Shown here in pieces: positions 34,263-46,942 of a DNA stretch of 64,000 bases. Both the position numbers and the translations under genes were made by a program. Positions within the stretch are counted from its first letter, which is position 1. Every line of letters starts with the position of its first letter. Under the pieces are notes generated by a model. That model saw nothing but the letters and a program-made list of their open reading frames with translations, was not told the DNA's origin and made no database searches. The DNA comes from Epiperipatus broadwayi (taxonomy: Eukaryota; Onychophora; Udeonychophora; Euonychophora; Peripatidae), in assembly GCA_028023455.1 (NCBI GenBank), contig JAQFVV010000072.1:332501-396500 (forward strand). Reading direction: 5' to 3'.

Positions 34263-35402
34263 ATATAGGTATTTGGGAATTATCTTATGTAATCAGGAAA
34301 ATTGCTTGGATGAATGGGAGAAAAAATTGGTAAATGAAGCAAAGAAAAAAATGTTTGGTAAAGAAACTAACAGTATTTTCATATAATAAATATGATGTAG
34401 CTAGAATTGTTAGGAAGGGAGTTGCAATAGCAGGGTTAACTTATGGTGATGATGGATTATGTGTTAGTAAAAGGGTTTTAGATTATTTAGAGAAAGTACA
34501 AAGGGAAGTAGGAAGACATGCATTAGATGCAGAGGTGTGGGCAGCAAAGGAGGCAATTCAAGGAGAAATGGGATGGTCAAGTTTTTATATGAGAGATGCA
34601 AAAAGTAAAATGAAAATGTTTGGTTGGTTGCAGTTTATGGATAGTAAAAGAATAGCCAAAATAGTGTTTAATTGGGTTATGAGTAAAGGGAAGGTAACAA
34701 GATGGGTGAGAAAGGTAATGTGGTATGCAAAAGATTTGGATAAACAATTTGTATCAGTATACTTGTATAAAAGGTGGGATGATTGTGTTAGGAGGATTGT
34801 TGAGTCTTATAGTGGTAATAGGATAAAAGAATAGAAGCATTAATAAAAATAGGGAGTTGGGGAGATGGAGAACTAGTATGGAGGGTAAGAAGAGTTTAAA
34901 TATATATAGAAGTAAACGGAATATTGGATGCGAATTAATTTATGATAATAGTAAGGAAAGTAGTTTATTTTTTAAGGCTAGAATGGGATCTTTAGCAACA
35001 AGAGAATATACATGTAAATGGAAAACTATGGGTGTTTTAGTGTGCAAATTGTGTAAGGAAGGTATAGAAAATATTAGGCATCTGTTGATTGAATGTAAAT
35101 GCTTGAAAGCAGAAAAGGTCCAGATAATGACATTATGGTAGAATAGGTGTGAACAAAGAGACTATACAGGAAGTGAGTTATTAGTTTTTATGCTGGGTTT
35201 GCGAAAAGATAAGGGGGATTTAGATATAAAGGCCATAGAGTTGACAAAGATTACATTGTGGAAATGGGATGGGGCAGAATATGGGAAGACTTAGAGTGGG
35301 GAATGGAAAATAACGTGGCTAACAGGTTTATCTGGGCATAATTGCTGAGATATTTTTGACTTCATTTAAGGAGAAGCCAAATACATCACATACATACATA
35401 CA
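34263..35402 (+). pseudogene. LINE C-terminal region with CCHC-type zinc motif and 3' end
   Basis: After one more shift (VDKYRYLGI just past 34250) the frame 34334-34834 continues the thumb/connector. Frame 34857-35141 carries CKLC, then RHLLIEC: a C-x2-C-x(n)-H-x4-C zinc motif typical of LINE C-termini. The 3' end is a short (CATA)n repeat at about 35385-35401, a usual LINE tail. Clade not assigned. Confidence 0.8.
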
Positions 35403-36644
35403 GTGTTTGTTTTAATATAATCTTTTAAAAAAATTAAAAATTCCTCCTGAATCAAATAACAAAAAAAATTGATTTTTTAAATAATTTTTGAATTAATAGA
35501 CAATGTAGATAATAAAATCAGTTAATTGTAGAATCAGATATGATATGGTAATATATATCTAGTATAATAACTTCAAGGAATAAAGATGACTATTAACTCT
35601 TTAACTATCACTCTTAATCAACATATTACACTTGTATATTATCTTTTAGTTTTCAGATTATTTTTGTTTTTGTATTGTTTTAATGTCTAAAGGGTGCTTA
35701 TGTATCATTCCTTCACTCTCTTCACCAGGCATTTTGTGGTTAATTATCCATTTTCAGAGGCATTGAAGTATTTGTTTGTTTTTTTCTTAAAATTATTTTA
35801 TGAACATTTGTTACTTCTTAAGTTTAAAAAATATTAAGATATCGAAAAAAAATTATGTTAACTTTAAAAATTTTTTTTTTATAAATACCATTCACAACAT
35901 TTAATCAATTTTTTTTACATATATTATAATGTACAAACCATTAACACATTGCAGTGATATTTTTATGTTTACCATAGCATTTGTTCAAGCCGTTGGTTAA
36001 TTATTTTTCCTAATCTTTTGCAAAAATGATTAGAATTTGGGACTCTACCAATGATAGAAGGTGCAATAAAGTATTTTCAATATTACAGAGAAGTGCCTGT
36101 GTGAATAGTGTGTGCTAATGAGCATCATAAGAAACTTTATGTGCAAATGGAGATAATAATGGTGAAATCTCAAAACATATTCAAAGTGAGTTTTTTTTTT
36201 CGTGTTTTTTATTTTGGTTATTACAGTTATATTAAATTTTATTTAATTACAATCATTTGGAGTTTTGCATCATTTATTATGTTTTTATAATTATCTTTTT
36301 AAAAAAACTCAATGAAATATTTAATATGATCTTGAAAAAAAAGCAACCATATTGTTCAAATCACGACACTCCTAAAAATAGATAATTAACTAAAAAATGC
36401 CCAGGAAAGTGAGCAAAGGATTGATATATAAGTACCATATAAAGTCTTATTTTATACTTTAATTTTCTTTCTTATATATAAAAAATAAATATAATAAATG
36501 GAATTAATCTAAAAAAATAAAATATCAGCTTTGCAAATAAAAAAAGGGACTAAACAACCAAAATAATTGAAATAATTAAAAGATAAGATTTCATTTTAGC
36601 CTTCAGGCTTAAAAATGTATTTCAACTAATGATTTTTCCAAAAG

Positions 36645-36681
<37 letters not shown>

Positions 36682-38635
36682 ACAGAATAAAAGAATGATA
36701 TGTTCTTATTTAATAGCCCCACAGATTTGAGTGGTATTCGGTCATACATGCATGCTCATTTCTGCATTCGTTCCACAGTTTAATAATATTTTAAAATAGT
36801 ACATTAACATACACTTAAAACATATCAAGAAATAAAGTAATACCATCCTTTTTATGCACATTGACTTAACTTAATGTTTACGCCTTTAAATGGTTTGAGC
36901 ATAATTATTATACGATGTAAGACGCATATACTCATCTATAGTTTACATACATTTTAAAACAAATGAGGATGAATGACTGACTTAGGAATCCTGCACATAG
37001 CAGATAAATGACTCACATACATGCACTACCAAAATATAAATTACATCACTAGCATAATTAGATTTTTAAAGAGGTGATATAAGGTCAATATATAAGTAGA
37101 AAAAAAAATATGATATTAAAAAGGTTGAAAAAAATTTTAAACACACAAAAAGAAAATAATATTATTAAAATGCTGAAACAAGTTTTACCTTCTGGTGTCT
37201 TGGGACTTCATCTGGACTTGGGTCTCTGAACATGCTATATACCTCTGTTCATCAGGGCAGCAAAAACATCTTTATCTCACGATGGTGATTTGGTGATCTT
37301 CATCATCAATATCTGCTGGATCTGAATGACTACATTTTAACAGCTTCGGAAGGAGCTGGACAGGTGTACTAAAGCTGGCTTCTACCCCATAATCATCTTG
37401 TTGGTTGGTGTTGAAAGGGTATTCATTTTGTGATTATTAACATGAACATTGATATTTCTTGGAAATGATTCCATGAAGACTCAGCTCTAGACTCTTCTTG
37501 ATAGTTCATGTCTTCTAAATTGTGGCCTGGATGTGAGGTGAGAATAGCATACAACTGATAGTGACAGGAATTCTTCAGCACCACAAGATTTTGGCACCTT
37601 AACTCTCCTCCAAACCCACTGTGGCTCTCACCATTTAATTTTTAGGTCCGGACCCCATAGCTATGGTATTCTGCTTAAGTAACCTCAGCTTTAGTTGGGA
37701 TCATGAAATATTGGTAGAGAATAAAATATAATACTAGTTGGCCTGCAATGGTCATGCAAGATATCTTCTAAAATGGCTTAGCTTGCTTTTTCAATCTCTC
37801 TAGTATTATAAAAAGCATAATAAAAATCATAATCTCTTGAATCCTCAAAGATGAATTAAAATAAGAAACAAAATAATCTCTTGAAGTTTCTCTCTGGAAA
37901 AACTAATCAGAACAAGCAGAGAAAAAATAAGAGAATAATGATCGCCCGGCACCTGGTGAACAGTATATATAACACCTCCATTACTGGCCAATTTGTTTAA
38001 TCCCTTTTCAATCATTGCCCCAAGCTTATATCTTGGTGGCTAGTTGATTTAAAAATAACTTGCATAGTTTCTATCTTACAAAATGTTATTTTTAATTAAT
38101 TTTACAACATTTTTAATTTAACTTATCTGGGTGACTCAGACCACTAATTGATAACATCAGTTTCAAATTTACATACAAAGACAAAAAATTATTTTCTATA
38201 GATTAAAATTAACTGGATTTTCTATCTCTCTCAGCGTGCAAATTCTTTGTACTCCTTTGTTAATATAAATAAGAGTACAAAGCAGAATGTCTAAAAATAC
38301 ATTAGTGCATTTTTATTTTTGGTAGCACAATAGCCACATGATTTTTTTTTCTCATGTGTCCTAGAATCATCCGGGAAGCGAACCCACTAACCCGGGACAA
38401 CTGCTTGGAAAGCATTAATCAAAAATCTGCTAATTAAAAATATATATATCGATGTGTTGGAACATTTACAACTACTTTCTAATTATTTTATTTGTTTTTA
38501 TTTCCTTTAAAACATACTCTAACATATAAACAACTTTTTACAGAAAAAAAATCAAAAACTATAATATAAAATTAATAGTAATAATAACAAGTCAGATGTC
38601 ACATGACTTATATATAGCTTGCACTTACAAATATG
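35403..38635. other. No gene recognised; (TA)n tract and some complex sequence
   Basis: 35.4-37.1 kb is A+T-rich with a (TA)n tract at about 36648-36678. 37.15-38.05 kb is more complex sequence with balanced composition but no open frame on either strand; it might be an old transposon or untranslated region. A truncated tRNA-Gly SINE lies at 38342-38415. Confidence 0.5.
38342..38415 (-). mobile_element. tRNA-Gly-derived SINE, 5'-truncated
   Basis: The minus strand from GCTTTCCAAGCAGTTGTCC (anticodon arm, TCC) through CGCTTCCCGGATGATTCTAG to a tail ACACATGAGAAAAAAAA. It shares the AGTGGGTT insertion beside box B and the tail with the copy at 18.9 kb. The tRNA 5' half is missing. Confidence 0.75.
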
Positions 38636-38741
38636 TAAAATTAAGAGCATGCTAATAACTCTAAACAAGCTTTTTTTTTTATTTATGATAAATGCTACTA
38701 CAAGAGAAGGCATTCAAATCATTTTTATCTTGGATTGTCCC

Positions 38742-38784
38742 ATCCCCAGACCGGTTTCGACCTATGGGTCTCTTCAGTGAGGAG
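38742..38784 (-). ncRNA. Type I hammerhead ribozyme, H3 copy 1
   Basis: Minus strand: stem I TCCTCA, core CTGAAGA (plus 38771-38777), stem II GACC-CATA-GGTC with the canonical G-C closing pair, GAA, self-complementary stem III ACCGGT, C (complement of 38749) at the cleavage site, then TGGGGA closing stem I. All core residues fit CUGANGA...GAA. Confidence 0.8.
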
Positions 38785-38836
38785 TTGGGACACTACAAGA
38801 GAAGGCATTCAAATCATTTTTATCTTGGATTGTCCC

Positions 38837-38879
38837 ATCCCCAGACTGGTTTCGACCTATGGGTCTCTTCAGTGAGGAG
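38837..38879 (-). ncRNA. Type I hammerhead ribozyme, H3 copy 2
   Basis: Same fold 95 bases further on; stem III reads ACCAGT, so it is no longer perfectly self-complementary but can pair with copy 1 with one mismatch in a dimeric fold. Confidence 0.75.
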
Positions 38880-38887
38880 TTGGGACA

Positions 38888-38930
38888 ATCCTCACTGAAG
38901 AGACCCATAGGTCGAAACCGGTCTGGGGAT
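38888..38930 (+). ncRNA. Type I hammerhead ribozyme, H3 copy 3 (best example)
   Basis: Plus strand: 7-bp stem I ATCCTCA/TGGGGAT, core CTGAAGA (38895-38901), stem II GACC-CATA-GGTC, GAA (38914-38916), stem III ACCGGT, predicted cleavage after C38923. No departure from the hammerhead consensus. Confidence 0.85.
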
Positions 38931-39040
38931 GGGACAATCCAAGATAAAAATGATTTGAATGCCTTCTCTTGTAGTAGCATTTATCATAAATAAAAAAAAA
39001 AGGCTTGTTTAGAGTTATTAGCACGCTCTTAATATAAAAT

Positions 39041-39790
39041 TATAAATGTAATGCATTTACCTTTATTAAAAAAAAAAATGAATCAAAAATATTGTACGCA
39101 TATATAATATGACATTATGTGTCAATTTACATTTTCAGAAGTTAATATTCTTGTGTGTGTGTGTGTGGGTAAGAAATATATACACAGACAACTTCATCCA
39201 TTTTATACAGTTTATATAATAGCTAAATAAAATTAATGTAAACAACTGAGTTGTAGATTCACTCCAGCCACCTTGTGTGTGTGATTACTCATAGAGTGAC
39301 TAGCACAATATATATATATATTGAAACAGTAAGATTCGAATTCGAATCTTAAGTTTCACCTTTTTCTATCGTCTCTCACCCACCACCTTATCCTACCCAA
39401 ATTTAAACTTTTTTGTATCGAATTGTGTGTGTAGCAATATTAAAAATGTACAAATATCTGTAAAATTCACCATAAACACACACACCCTCTTTTAGTTATA
39501 TAATTTTATATAACTTTAACTATTTATTTTAAATTATAAACGTTCGTTAGTTTATTGCTGTTTTTAAAAATCGTATTTTAAATAATAATTTTGGAAATTA
39601 GATTGTAATTTAAAGAAAAGTAAAAATAATTATATATTCCCTTTTGTACTTGAAATTTTGCAAGTAATGGTCGGTGAGAGATAATAGATTAATTTAAAAA
39701 AAAATTCCCTAAAAGCTTTAATTATGAAAATATTAAAAGGTAAAATAAACCTAAACAATAGGAATGCAGCTTTCTGAATTAATTAAACTT
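39041..39790. other. A+T-rich DNA, no gene seen
   Basis: Short (TG)n near 39155 and homopolymer runs only. Confidence 0.5.
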
Positions 39791-40970
39791 ATAAAAATGC
39801 ATAACATTCATTCTGCCTTATCAGGCACTGAGAAGAAAGACCACGGTGTTTCTTGATCTTAAACTCAGAGTTGTCATTATGTTTTGGATTTGTAGATTAT
39901 GAAAAGGCATTCGATTCTATACACATTTCTTCAGTGATTAAAGCATTGGATCATCAAGGTATAGATCCAGGATATTGTCATATTTTAAAGAATATTTATA
40001 AAAATGCAACAGCAACAATTAGATTACATAATGATACTGGAAAAATCAACATTGAGAAAGGTGTAAGACAGGGTGACTCCATATCTCTAAAACTCTTTAC
40101 AGCAGTCCTGCAAGAAGTATTTTGTGGATTAAAATGGGAAACTAAAGGAGTGAAAGTAAATGGAGAGTATTTAAGTCATTTAGATTTCGCAGATGATGTA
40201 GTTGTTTTTGCAAATAATGCTTCAGAGCTGCAGGAAATGTTGCAGGAGTTAGCAGATGAAAGTAGAAAAGTAGGACTAAAGATAAATGTTAAAAAGACTA
40301 AAGTAATATTTAATCGATTTGCTCAAAATATGAAAATAAAGATTGATTATGAAGAATTAGAAGAAGTTAACATTTACAAATACCTTGGTCAGATTATTAA
40401 TACAGATGTAAACATAATGGAGGAAATTAATCATAGAATTAAACTTGGTTGGGGTGCTTTTGGTAGAAATAACTTGATACTAAAAGGAAATATGCCTATG
40501 TGTTTGAAAAGGATGGCTTTTAACAAATGTGTTTTACCAGTTATTACTTATGGATCTGAGACTTGGGCACTTAATAGAAGAGCAATACAGAGACTTCAGA
40601 CCACTCAAAGGAGTATGGAGAGATGTATGTTGGGAGTAACAAGAAGAGATCGAAAACGCAATGTATGGGTAAGACAACAAACAGGTGTTACTGACCTTAT
40701 TGAAAAAATTAAAAGATTGAAATGGAGTTGGGCTGGACATATTGCTAGAAGAGATGATAATAGATGGACAATTGAAATTTTAAACTGGATTCCAAGAGAT
40801 TGTAAAAGACCCAGAAAGAGACCACATGTGAGATGGATGGATGAAATAAGAAAATGTGCAAGGGTGTTGTGGAGAAGAGAAGCTAAAGATCGGAGAAGAT
40901 GGATTAAACTTGGAGAGACCTTCATCCTGCAGTGGATTGATAATGGTTGATGATGATGATAAAAATGCAT
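39791..40970 (+). mobile_element. 5'-truncated RTE-like LINE with 12-bp target duplication
   Basis: ATAAAAATGCAT occurs at 39791-39802 and 40959-40970, immediately outside the element. The 3' end is a short TGATGATGATG repeat right after the stop codon, as in RTE-clade elements, which lack a long 3' UTR or poly(A). The endonuclease and N-terminal RT are missing, the usual result of incomplete target-primed reverse transcription. Confidence 0.9.
39853..40950 (+). CDS. RTE-like LINE reverse transcriptase, C-terminal 365 aa
   Basis: Uninterrupted frame. Motif A FVDYEKAFDS (residues 13-22), motif B GVRQGDSIS (70-78), motif C FADD (112-115), then YKYLGQII, the LPVITYGSETWALN block, a QRSMERCMLGVTRRDRKRN segment and the C-terminal WAGHIARRDDNRW and RPRKRPHVRWMDEIRK blocks. 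These occur in order in the C-terminal half of common endonuclease-reverse transcriptases of animal LINEs. Codons before about residue 12 appear shifted relative to the family (fragments of QAGFRR..STT lie in another frame at 39815-39850), so the ATG is not a real start. RT activity is unlikely without the N-terminus. The intact frame implies a recent insertion. Confidence 0.9.
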   Translation: MILNSELSLCFGFVDYEKAFDSIHISSVIKALDHQGIDPGYCHILKNIYKNATATIRLHNDTGKINIEKGVRQGDSISLKLFTAVLQEVFCGLKWETKGVKVNGEYLSHLDFADDVVVFANNASELQEMLQELADESRKVGLKINVKKTKVIFNRFAQNMKIKIDYEELEEVNIYKYLGQIINTDVNIMEEINHRIKLGWGAFGRNNLILKGNMPMCLKRMAFNKCVLPVITYGSETWALNRRAIQRLQTTQRSMERCMLGVTRRDRKRNVWVRQQTGVTDLIEKIKRLKWSWAGHIARRDDNRWTIEILNWIPRDCKRPRKRPHVRWMDEIRKCARVLWRREAKDRRRWIKLGETFILQWIDNG

Positions 40971-43900
40971 TGATTCTCCTCAGGGCAAATAAATGGAGCT
41001 AAAAATAAAATAGAATGAAATTGAAAAGATAAGATAAAAAAGAGGACATTTTGGATTTCTAAGAACTTTTTAGTTAAAATTTGGCTATGTTCTTGCTTGG
41101 TTGAGAGAATCCAAATTTTAAAATAATTTACCCACTACAATATGATCAAGTAGAAAGTGCCCAGACTTTTTTCCCCCCCGGAGATGGTCGATCATATGCC
41201 CAAACCTCCACATGTCCCCTTCACCAATTAAACCAAGAGGATCTGCTGCCCAAACAATTGGAAAGCTGCATCTGCTACTGAAATGAATTAATAACCTGAG
41301 TGCTGGAAAGAAGTGCTACTGTTTGAACTCATGACTACTGACCGTGAAATCTGAAAGCTTCTTATAAAACAGGTACATGTACCCAAGGCTTTCTAGATTA
41401 CTCTAAATATTAATCAAGCTATAGCTCACTTTCTATATAAATTGTACAATTATAAATTTAATTATTAATTTATTATGTAAATTCTTTAATAATCTAGCTT
41501 ACCTAACTCTGTCTTTTCTTGGGTATGTATTTCTAATTTTACATTTTTTTATTATCTAATGATAGCATGCCTATAAGATTTCCAACCGGACCTCACCAAA
41601 TTTTAAATATAAATCCTAATCAAAATGGTTGCCATCTTGTACAGTGACCTACTAATATATTTCTTTTATATATTCATGTTGGCTGGTCAGCTTGGAAATC
41701 TCCATAATTCTCTAAATACAAATACATGATTGCCTGAAACAGTGGATGCGTGTCCTGCAAATCATATAATTAATATTTACTTCTATAAATTATTTTGTTA
41801 TTTTCATATAAATCAACATGCATTCGGTGCTTCATTTATTGTAAATGCAGGGGTCTATTATGTATCAAATGGCAGACATATTAGTTCTTAATATCCACTC
41901 AATTTACCTATTGCTTTTTACACTTGTTTTAATTTTAAATAATAAATCCATTAAGTGCATTTCTTTGAGAGCAAAATATGTTATTTATTAAATGTTGGTA
42001 ATGTAGGGTCAAGTCATAAATTTATATTAAATCTTAACCCAATATTATGTGAGTTATACATGTGTTACAGTTTAGAGATGCAATAATCCATCACGAGCCT
42101 TGGATGTCCCGGATCATACAGGATTTACTGAATCCCAGTCATCCTACACAAGTGGACATAATGAATGTTCCCATAAGGCTTGACACCCATCATGCAGTCA
42201 GGGAGTAAGCAGCACAAACCCTTTGTACCTGATTATGCTTATGTGACATCTTACCTTTGGGCCTACGGCAAACACCAGCCTGTTGTTTTAAACTCATCCA
42301 TTGGCTTCACAGTTTTAATATGCTGCCACACTTGCATCACAGTTCTAAACATACCACGTGTTTCTTATTATTAATTTTATTATTCCATATATGACTTCAT
42401 CTCTGCATTATATGACATAAATTCACTCTCAAATAAATGTCTGCCCATAATCATTTAGAAATATCTTATTTAATTAAATCAAATATATGTCTGCAGTTGC
42501 TATTATCAATCCTAATTTAGACTCATTCATTGCAAAGATATTAAATCCCTGAAGGCATGATCTTGAAATACTTGCTCAAGAATTCAGGTAGCTAGATTAC
42601 GTCAGTCAAATAATTGTATGTCTTAGAAAATAACACAGTATCGGAATAATAATACCGCTACTGAGATTTTAATATAATCAAATGTTTAATTAAATTATTT
42701 TAGTATAAAATATTATCATTAAATAACTTCAAACCATACATCTGCCATCATATATTTATTTATTCGACACCCATTCAATGTACTATCTACTCGATTATTT
42801 AAAATATAAATGTCTAATATTAATATTATATATAGCTAACTTGAAAATAAAGTCTATGAGTCTCTCACATCTCCCTGATCCCCATGCCTAAAGAAATGTT
42901 TACTAATGTGGCATCAGATGCATTGTTTCATAGAGTGTATTGTGGAATTGATAAACTATGTTCAAACTCAGTACTACTGGCAGCTTTGCTACCTATCTGT
43001 GTGGTGGTCGAATTCTGCTCTATGTTAATGAGGCATACGAATCTGACCATTACAATATATATATTGTAACGGGATGGGGTGGGTGAGAAGTTGGTGAAAG
43101 TAGAATTGAACTGGGGTGATGGAAACATCATCATCATTCTCAGTCAACAATATTTCAAATAAATGATTTAATATAAATAGTTTACAAAGTGTATCTATAA
43201 GTAAATATATTTAAGAGGAACATGAGATCATGAAATCATTGAGAGATCTGCCAGCTAACTCAGAAGAGCAATTATAATAATTAATCACCAGCATTACAAT
43301 TTAAAAAATAAGTACAAGCAACTACTAGAGAGAAACAACCATCCATCATCATCATTGATGGGAATAAACAAAATAGTACAATAAATCAGAATAAAATCAA
43401 CAGACCATCTTGTGGCTGGATTTGAACAATAAAAAATATAAATCAATAAGCAACCTTGTGACTTGATTGGAAATGGGTCTTTTGTAGACCAGGTTAACTA
43501 TTGAGCCTTTGCCAGCTTAGGCAATTATTTAAACATAACTTGGATGCACCAACTTAGTGCCGATCCATTAGAATACACAATAATCAGAAATAAAAACAAT
43601 AATGCTGGGAGATTTAAAACATGCTGATCATCATCAATGCTCATGCCACTTGTACTGGCCAACAATAAGCTTAAATTTTTAATAAGACTAAAATAAAATA
43701 AAGATAATAGTGCATGAGATTTAAAGAGTATAATCTTATGCGCCAACCAGGATGATGATTGATCATCACTGGATGCCCAAAGCACTAAGTAGACATCCCC
43801 ATTTATCTCTGCATAAATCTAGCCCAGAGAACACAAGCTCTATTACTGTATGTGACCAAGAGATGATGGAAACCATTTTAACAATTAAATAAGTTTATTA

Positions 43901-45785
43901 ATAACAAAAAAATATAAATGATTAAGGTCTTATAAGGGTTCTGATTTTGAAAAGTATCCAATAATAAAAGTCATTACACTGTAATTTACAATATTAATAC
44001 AAAATTCAAGTTATCACATTAATTGCATTATTTCTTAATGGGTATCTATAAACGCATTTATATATCCGTACACAGATGTGCGTTTTATAATACATGATGA
44101 AGGCATTTCAATTAAACATAAAATAATTATTACATTTGTGATTTACATAATTGCTATTCAAAATTTGAATTGTTACATTAATTTACAAAATTACAATTTA
44201 CAATTCATATTATTACTATGGTTTACACATATATGCGCACAGACGCGCGATTTAGGTATATACAATTAATACTAACAAAAAAAATGATTATAATTTTACA
44301 TATATGAGTGTGCGTGTATATACACGCACTGACGTTTACCTATTTAAATTTGTTACAATAATATATTTTCCTAATTAATTTCACTTGGAAAACATACATA
44401 AATTTCACACAAATACGTGTGTATAAACAAAATATAGATATAATTTAAAATTAGTACCAGTTTATAAGTTCTCTTTTTTTTTCTTAAAAAAATATAGTCG
44501 ATTTTTGACAAGTACTTGTTGATTAATTATCAGCGTTTTTAGACCAATTTAAAAGATTTGCTTTTTCGATTTTAATTCAAACAAAATTATACTTGCATTT
44601 AAATTATATATTCTTCTTTTAATGAATATGAAAATTATTTCTTTGCAAAATATATATATAGCAAATCGTCTCTCTGTTAGATATTTGACTCAAGCAAATT
44701 TTACCTTAAGTTACCAAGTTAAAATGTCTTTTATAAGAAATATTTAAAAAATACAACTCACTGTGTACATGTGTGAGGTGTTTATCTGTGGTTTCTTGTG
44801 TGCATAGATGAACAGAAGCATCAGTATACAAATTTCTTCAAGCTTTCTCTTGGTAAGCTTGGTTTTTGGTCCATCAGAAAAATGTAATCCCTGTAAAATG
44901 TTGGTCTCCCTTTCTGTCTAGGATTGTTCCAGGCAAGCAGCGGTCTTGGTTAGATAGATTTTAGGCCAGAAAGCAACTGTCCATTTCAGCATTTAAGGCT
45001 ATGAATTTCTACACAAAGTGGGTCATTTTTCTCCATGTAAATTTCAAACTCCTACAAGGAAATGTTGGCAGCTCCTGAATCTACTGTCATGCCTTCAGCT
45101 ACTTCAGTTTATTGTAACTATTCTGCCAACTCTCTATTACAGCCAACAACATACTGCCGCTATGTATTTTGGTCAGCTAACTGCTGCCACTTACTCAAAA
45201 AAATTTAGTAGCCAAGCTTTTCTGTTCAGCCCTTACAAAAAACTACAATCCAGACTGCTCTCTTCAAAAATCATTCTCCAGACTGGAGCAAATTTGTTAT
45301 CAGCCCTTTTATAGACTCACCTAAGGTGATAACAGCAGTTTGATTAAAAACAGTTTTTATTTTTATCTCACTAATCCCTTTGAAAACATATACATGTTTT
45401 AATTAATTAAAAAAATTTGAAAACAATATTGTGTTTTTACATTTCACAATCAGAATAATAATAATAATAATAATACAACATTTATATTTATTCAGACCTT
45501 TTAAAGGTTTAATTTATAAAACAATTTTTATTTTAAATCAGAGTTATTATTACCCTTTACTTATTATTATTTTATTTTAGGAAATACAAAAAAAATCTAC
45601 AAAAATTTATTCTATGTTTATTTCTACTTTTCCTTTATATATATATATACGCACACACACTATATTATTATTGGTGTACTATGTAACCCAACCGGTTACA
45701 ATATATATATATCAATCCCCTCATAAACCAAATACAACTAAAAATTCCAGGCATACAAATTCCATATACTTGACTATCTATATCA
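40971..45785. other. 4.8 kb without a recognised gene
   Basis: Mixed A+T-rich and more complex DNA (for example 42060-42380, 43080-43800, 44760-45330). Frames of 60-98 codons here lack recognisable domains or codon conservation. A minus-strand tRNA-like stretch near 43440-43510 is too weak to call. An (AAT)n tract lies near 45455-45475. Confidence 0.5.
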
Positions 45786-46942
45786 TGCCTAACTTATATG
45801 GATGATATAACCATCTTTCTTGCCTCTAAAAAACAACTGCCTATTTTACAAAAAATCCTTAATGTTTATACTACTAACTTTAAGCTCAAATTAAATGTTA
45901 ATAAACTTCTGCTTAGTTTCTCTATACAGGCAAACAACACAGACAAATCTACCAAAGTAAACCTCCTACTTTTTTTGACTTTCCTTTTTATTTAGGAAGT
46001 ATGGTATGAGACAAAAAATTCAGAACAGGCTGAAACTATGCTGAGAGGATAACTTCCTTTCTTTCCAAAACATATATCATTATACATAAAAGTGGATCTC
46101 TTCAACCAGTTAGTAAATACAAAAATATCTTTTTGCCAATCATTAATTTCATTAAAGCATTTATTTCATCAATTTTTTCACTGATGTTATGGTGCAAAAA
46201 AACTCAGTTTTGCAAAATGAATGTCTCCTCACAACCCAGAATGGATTAGGTCTTCACTTCATCTCTTGAGTGTTCCATATTCAAACAATCATAAATATTC
46301 TAGAAGCCATTTCACAACACTTTCCAGAATTTGAATGTCTTACAACTAACACCTACAGACCACCCCCATCCTGAACATGGATTTCTATCATTCCTCATAA
46401 ATCAATTTTGAGAGATATACAATCAAATAGTCCCATTTAGTGCAAGTCGATTTACCTATTAGACTATAAATAACATGCTTTACCCAAACAAACAGACAAC
46501 TGCTTTATCAATTTTAGAAATTGTTGGCACCAAATTCTTTGATTTCCTGTTGAAGCTCAACCCACATGCCTTATCCATCTTCCATTTTCTCTGATATTGC
46601 AGACTATACACCAACATTGACCCTTTATGCAGTTTGGGCCACAAGGAGGAGGAAATAGAGTTCAACCTAATCCACAATTCTCAAACTGTAGCAACAACAA
46701 GAGAGATCATGTTAAACCCATGCAGGCACAACGGAATTATTTTCAATAGTATCATTGAAGCATTTCATCAAGGTTCTACACCTGCCATCCATGAAGCTAC
46801 ATTCAGTATTTATGCATTTTGGTATATGAGATCTACTTATTGCCTTCGTAACAATACTAGATGTCATCCAGCCATGTTCTCCAATAAACTTGAGCAGATC
46901 GGAACCAGAAACAGCAAGATTTCTCTTAAAACCCTGATCTAG
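45786..46942 (+). pseudogene. LINE RT and C-terminus relic
   Basis: Begins at RT motif C in the frame TYMDDITIFLASKKQLPILQ with the following helix FKLKLNVNK, then SFLSKTYIIIHKSGSLQPVSKY and IINFIKAFISSIFSLMLWC (thumb/connector), with frame changes. The C-terminal block near 46540-46700 reads FDFLLKLNPHALSIFHFL and IDPLC...GHKEEEIEFNLIHN, reminiscent of the zinc-like C-terminus of L1/Tx1-type elements, followed by a FWYMRSTYC segment. The 5' part including the endonuclease is missing and several stops interrupt it. Confidence 0.65.

Larger units (their letters stand above)
38636..39040. repeat. H3 foldback with three hammerheads
   Basis: Outer arms (38636 to about 38790, and 38885 to about 39040) are near-perfect inverted copies, including flanking TTAAGAGCATGCTAATAACT-type sequence, so the inverted duplication extends past the repeat. 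The left side holds two direct 95-bp copies with minus-strand hammerheads; the right arm holds one plus-strand hammerhead. The two mirrored 68-codon frames here are palindrome artefacts. Confidence 0.85.

Noticed and set aside
37230-37270. CTGATGA followed by a hairpin on the minus strand
   Set aside because: The GAAA block after stem II is missing and no stem I or III forms.
38692-38980. Two nearly identical 68-codon frames on opposite strands
   Set aside because: They are the two readings of the H3 palindrome, not genes.
43440-43510. tRNA-like stretch on the minus strand
   Set aside because: No box B match and no cloverleaf pairing.
45018-45314. 98-codon frame
   Set aside because: No recognisable domain or homologous block; composition like the surrounding non-coding DNA.
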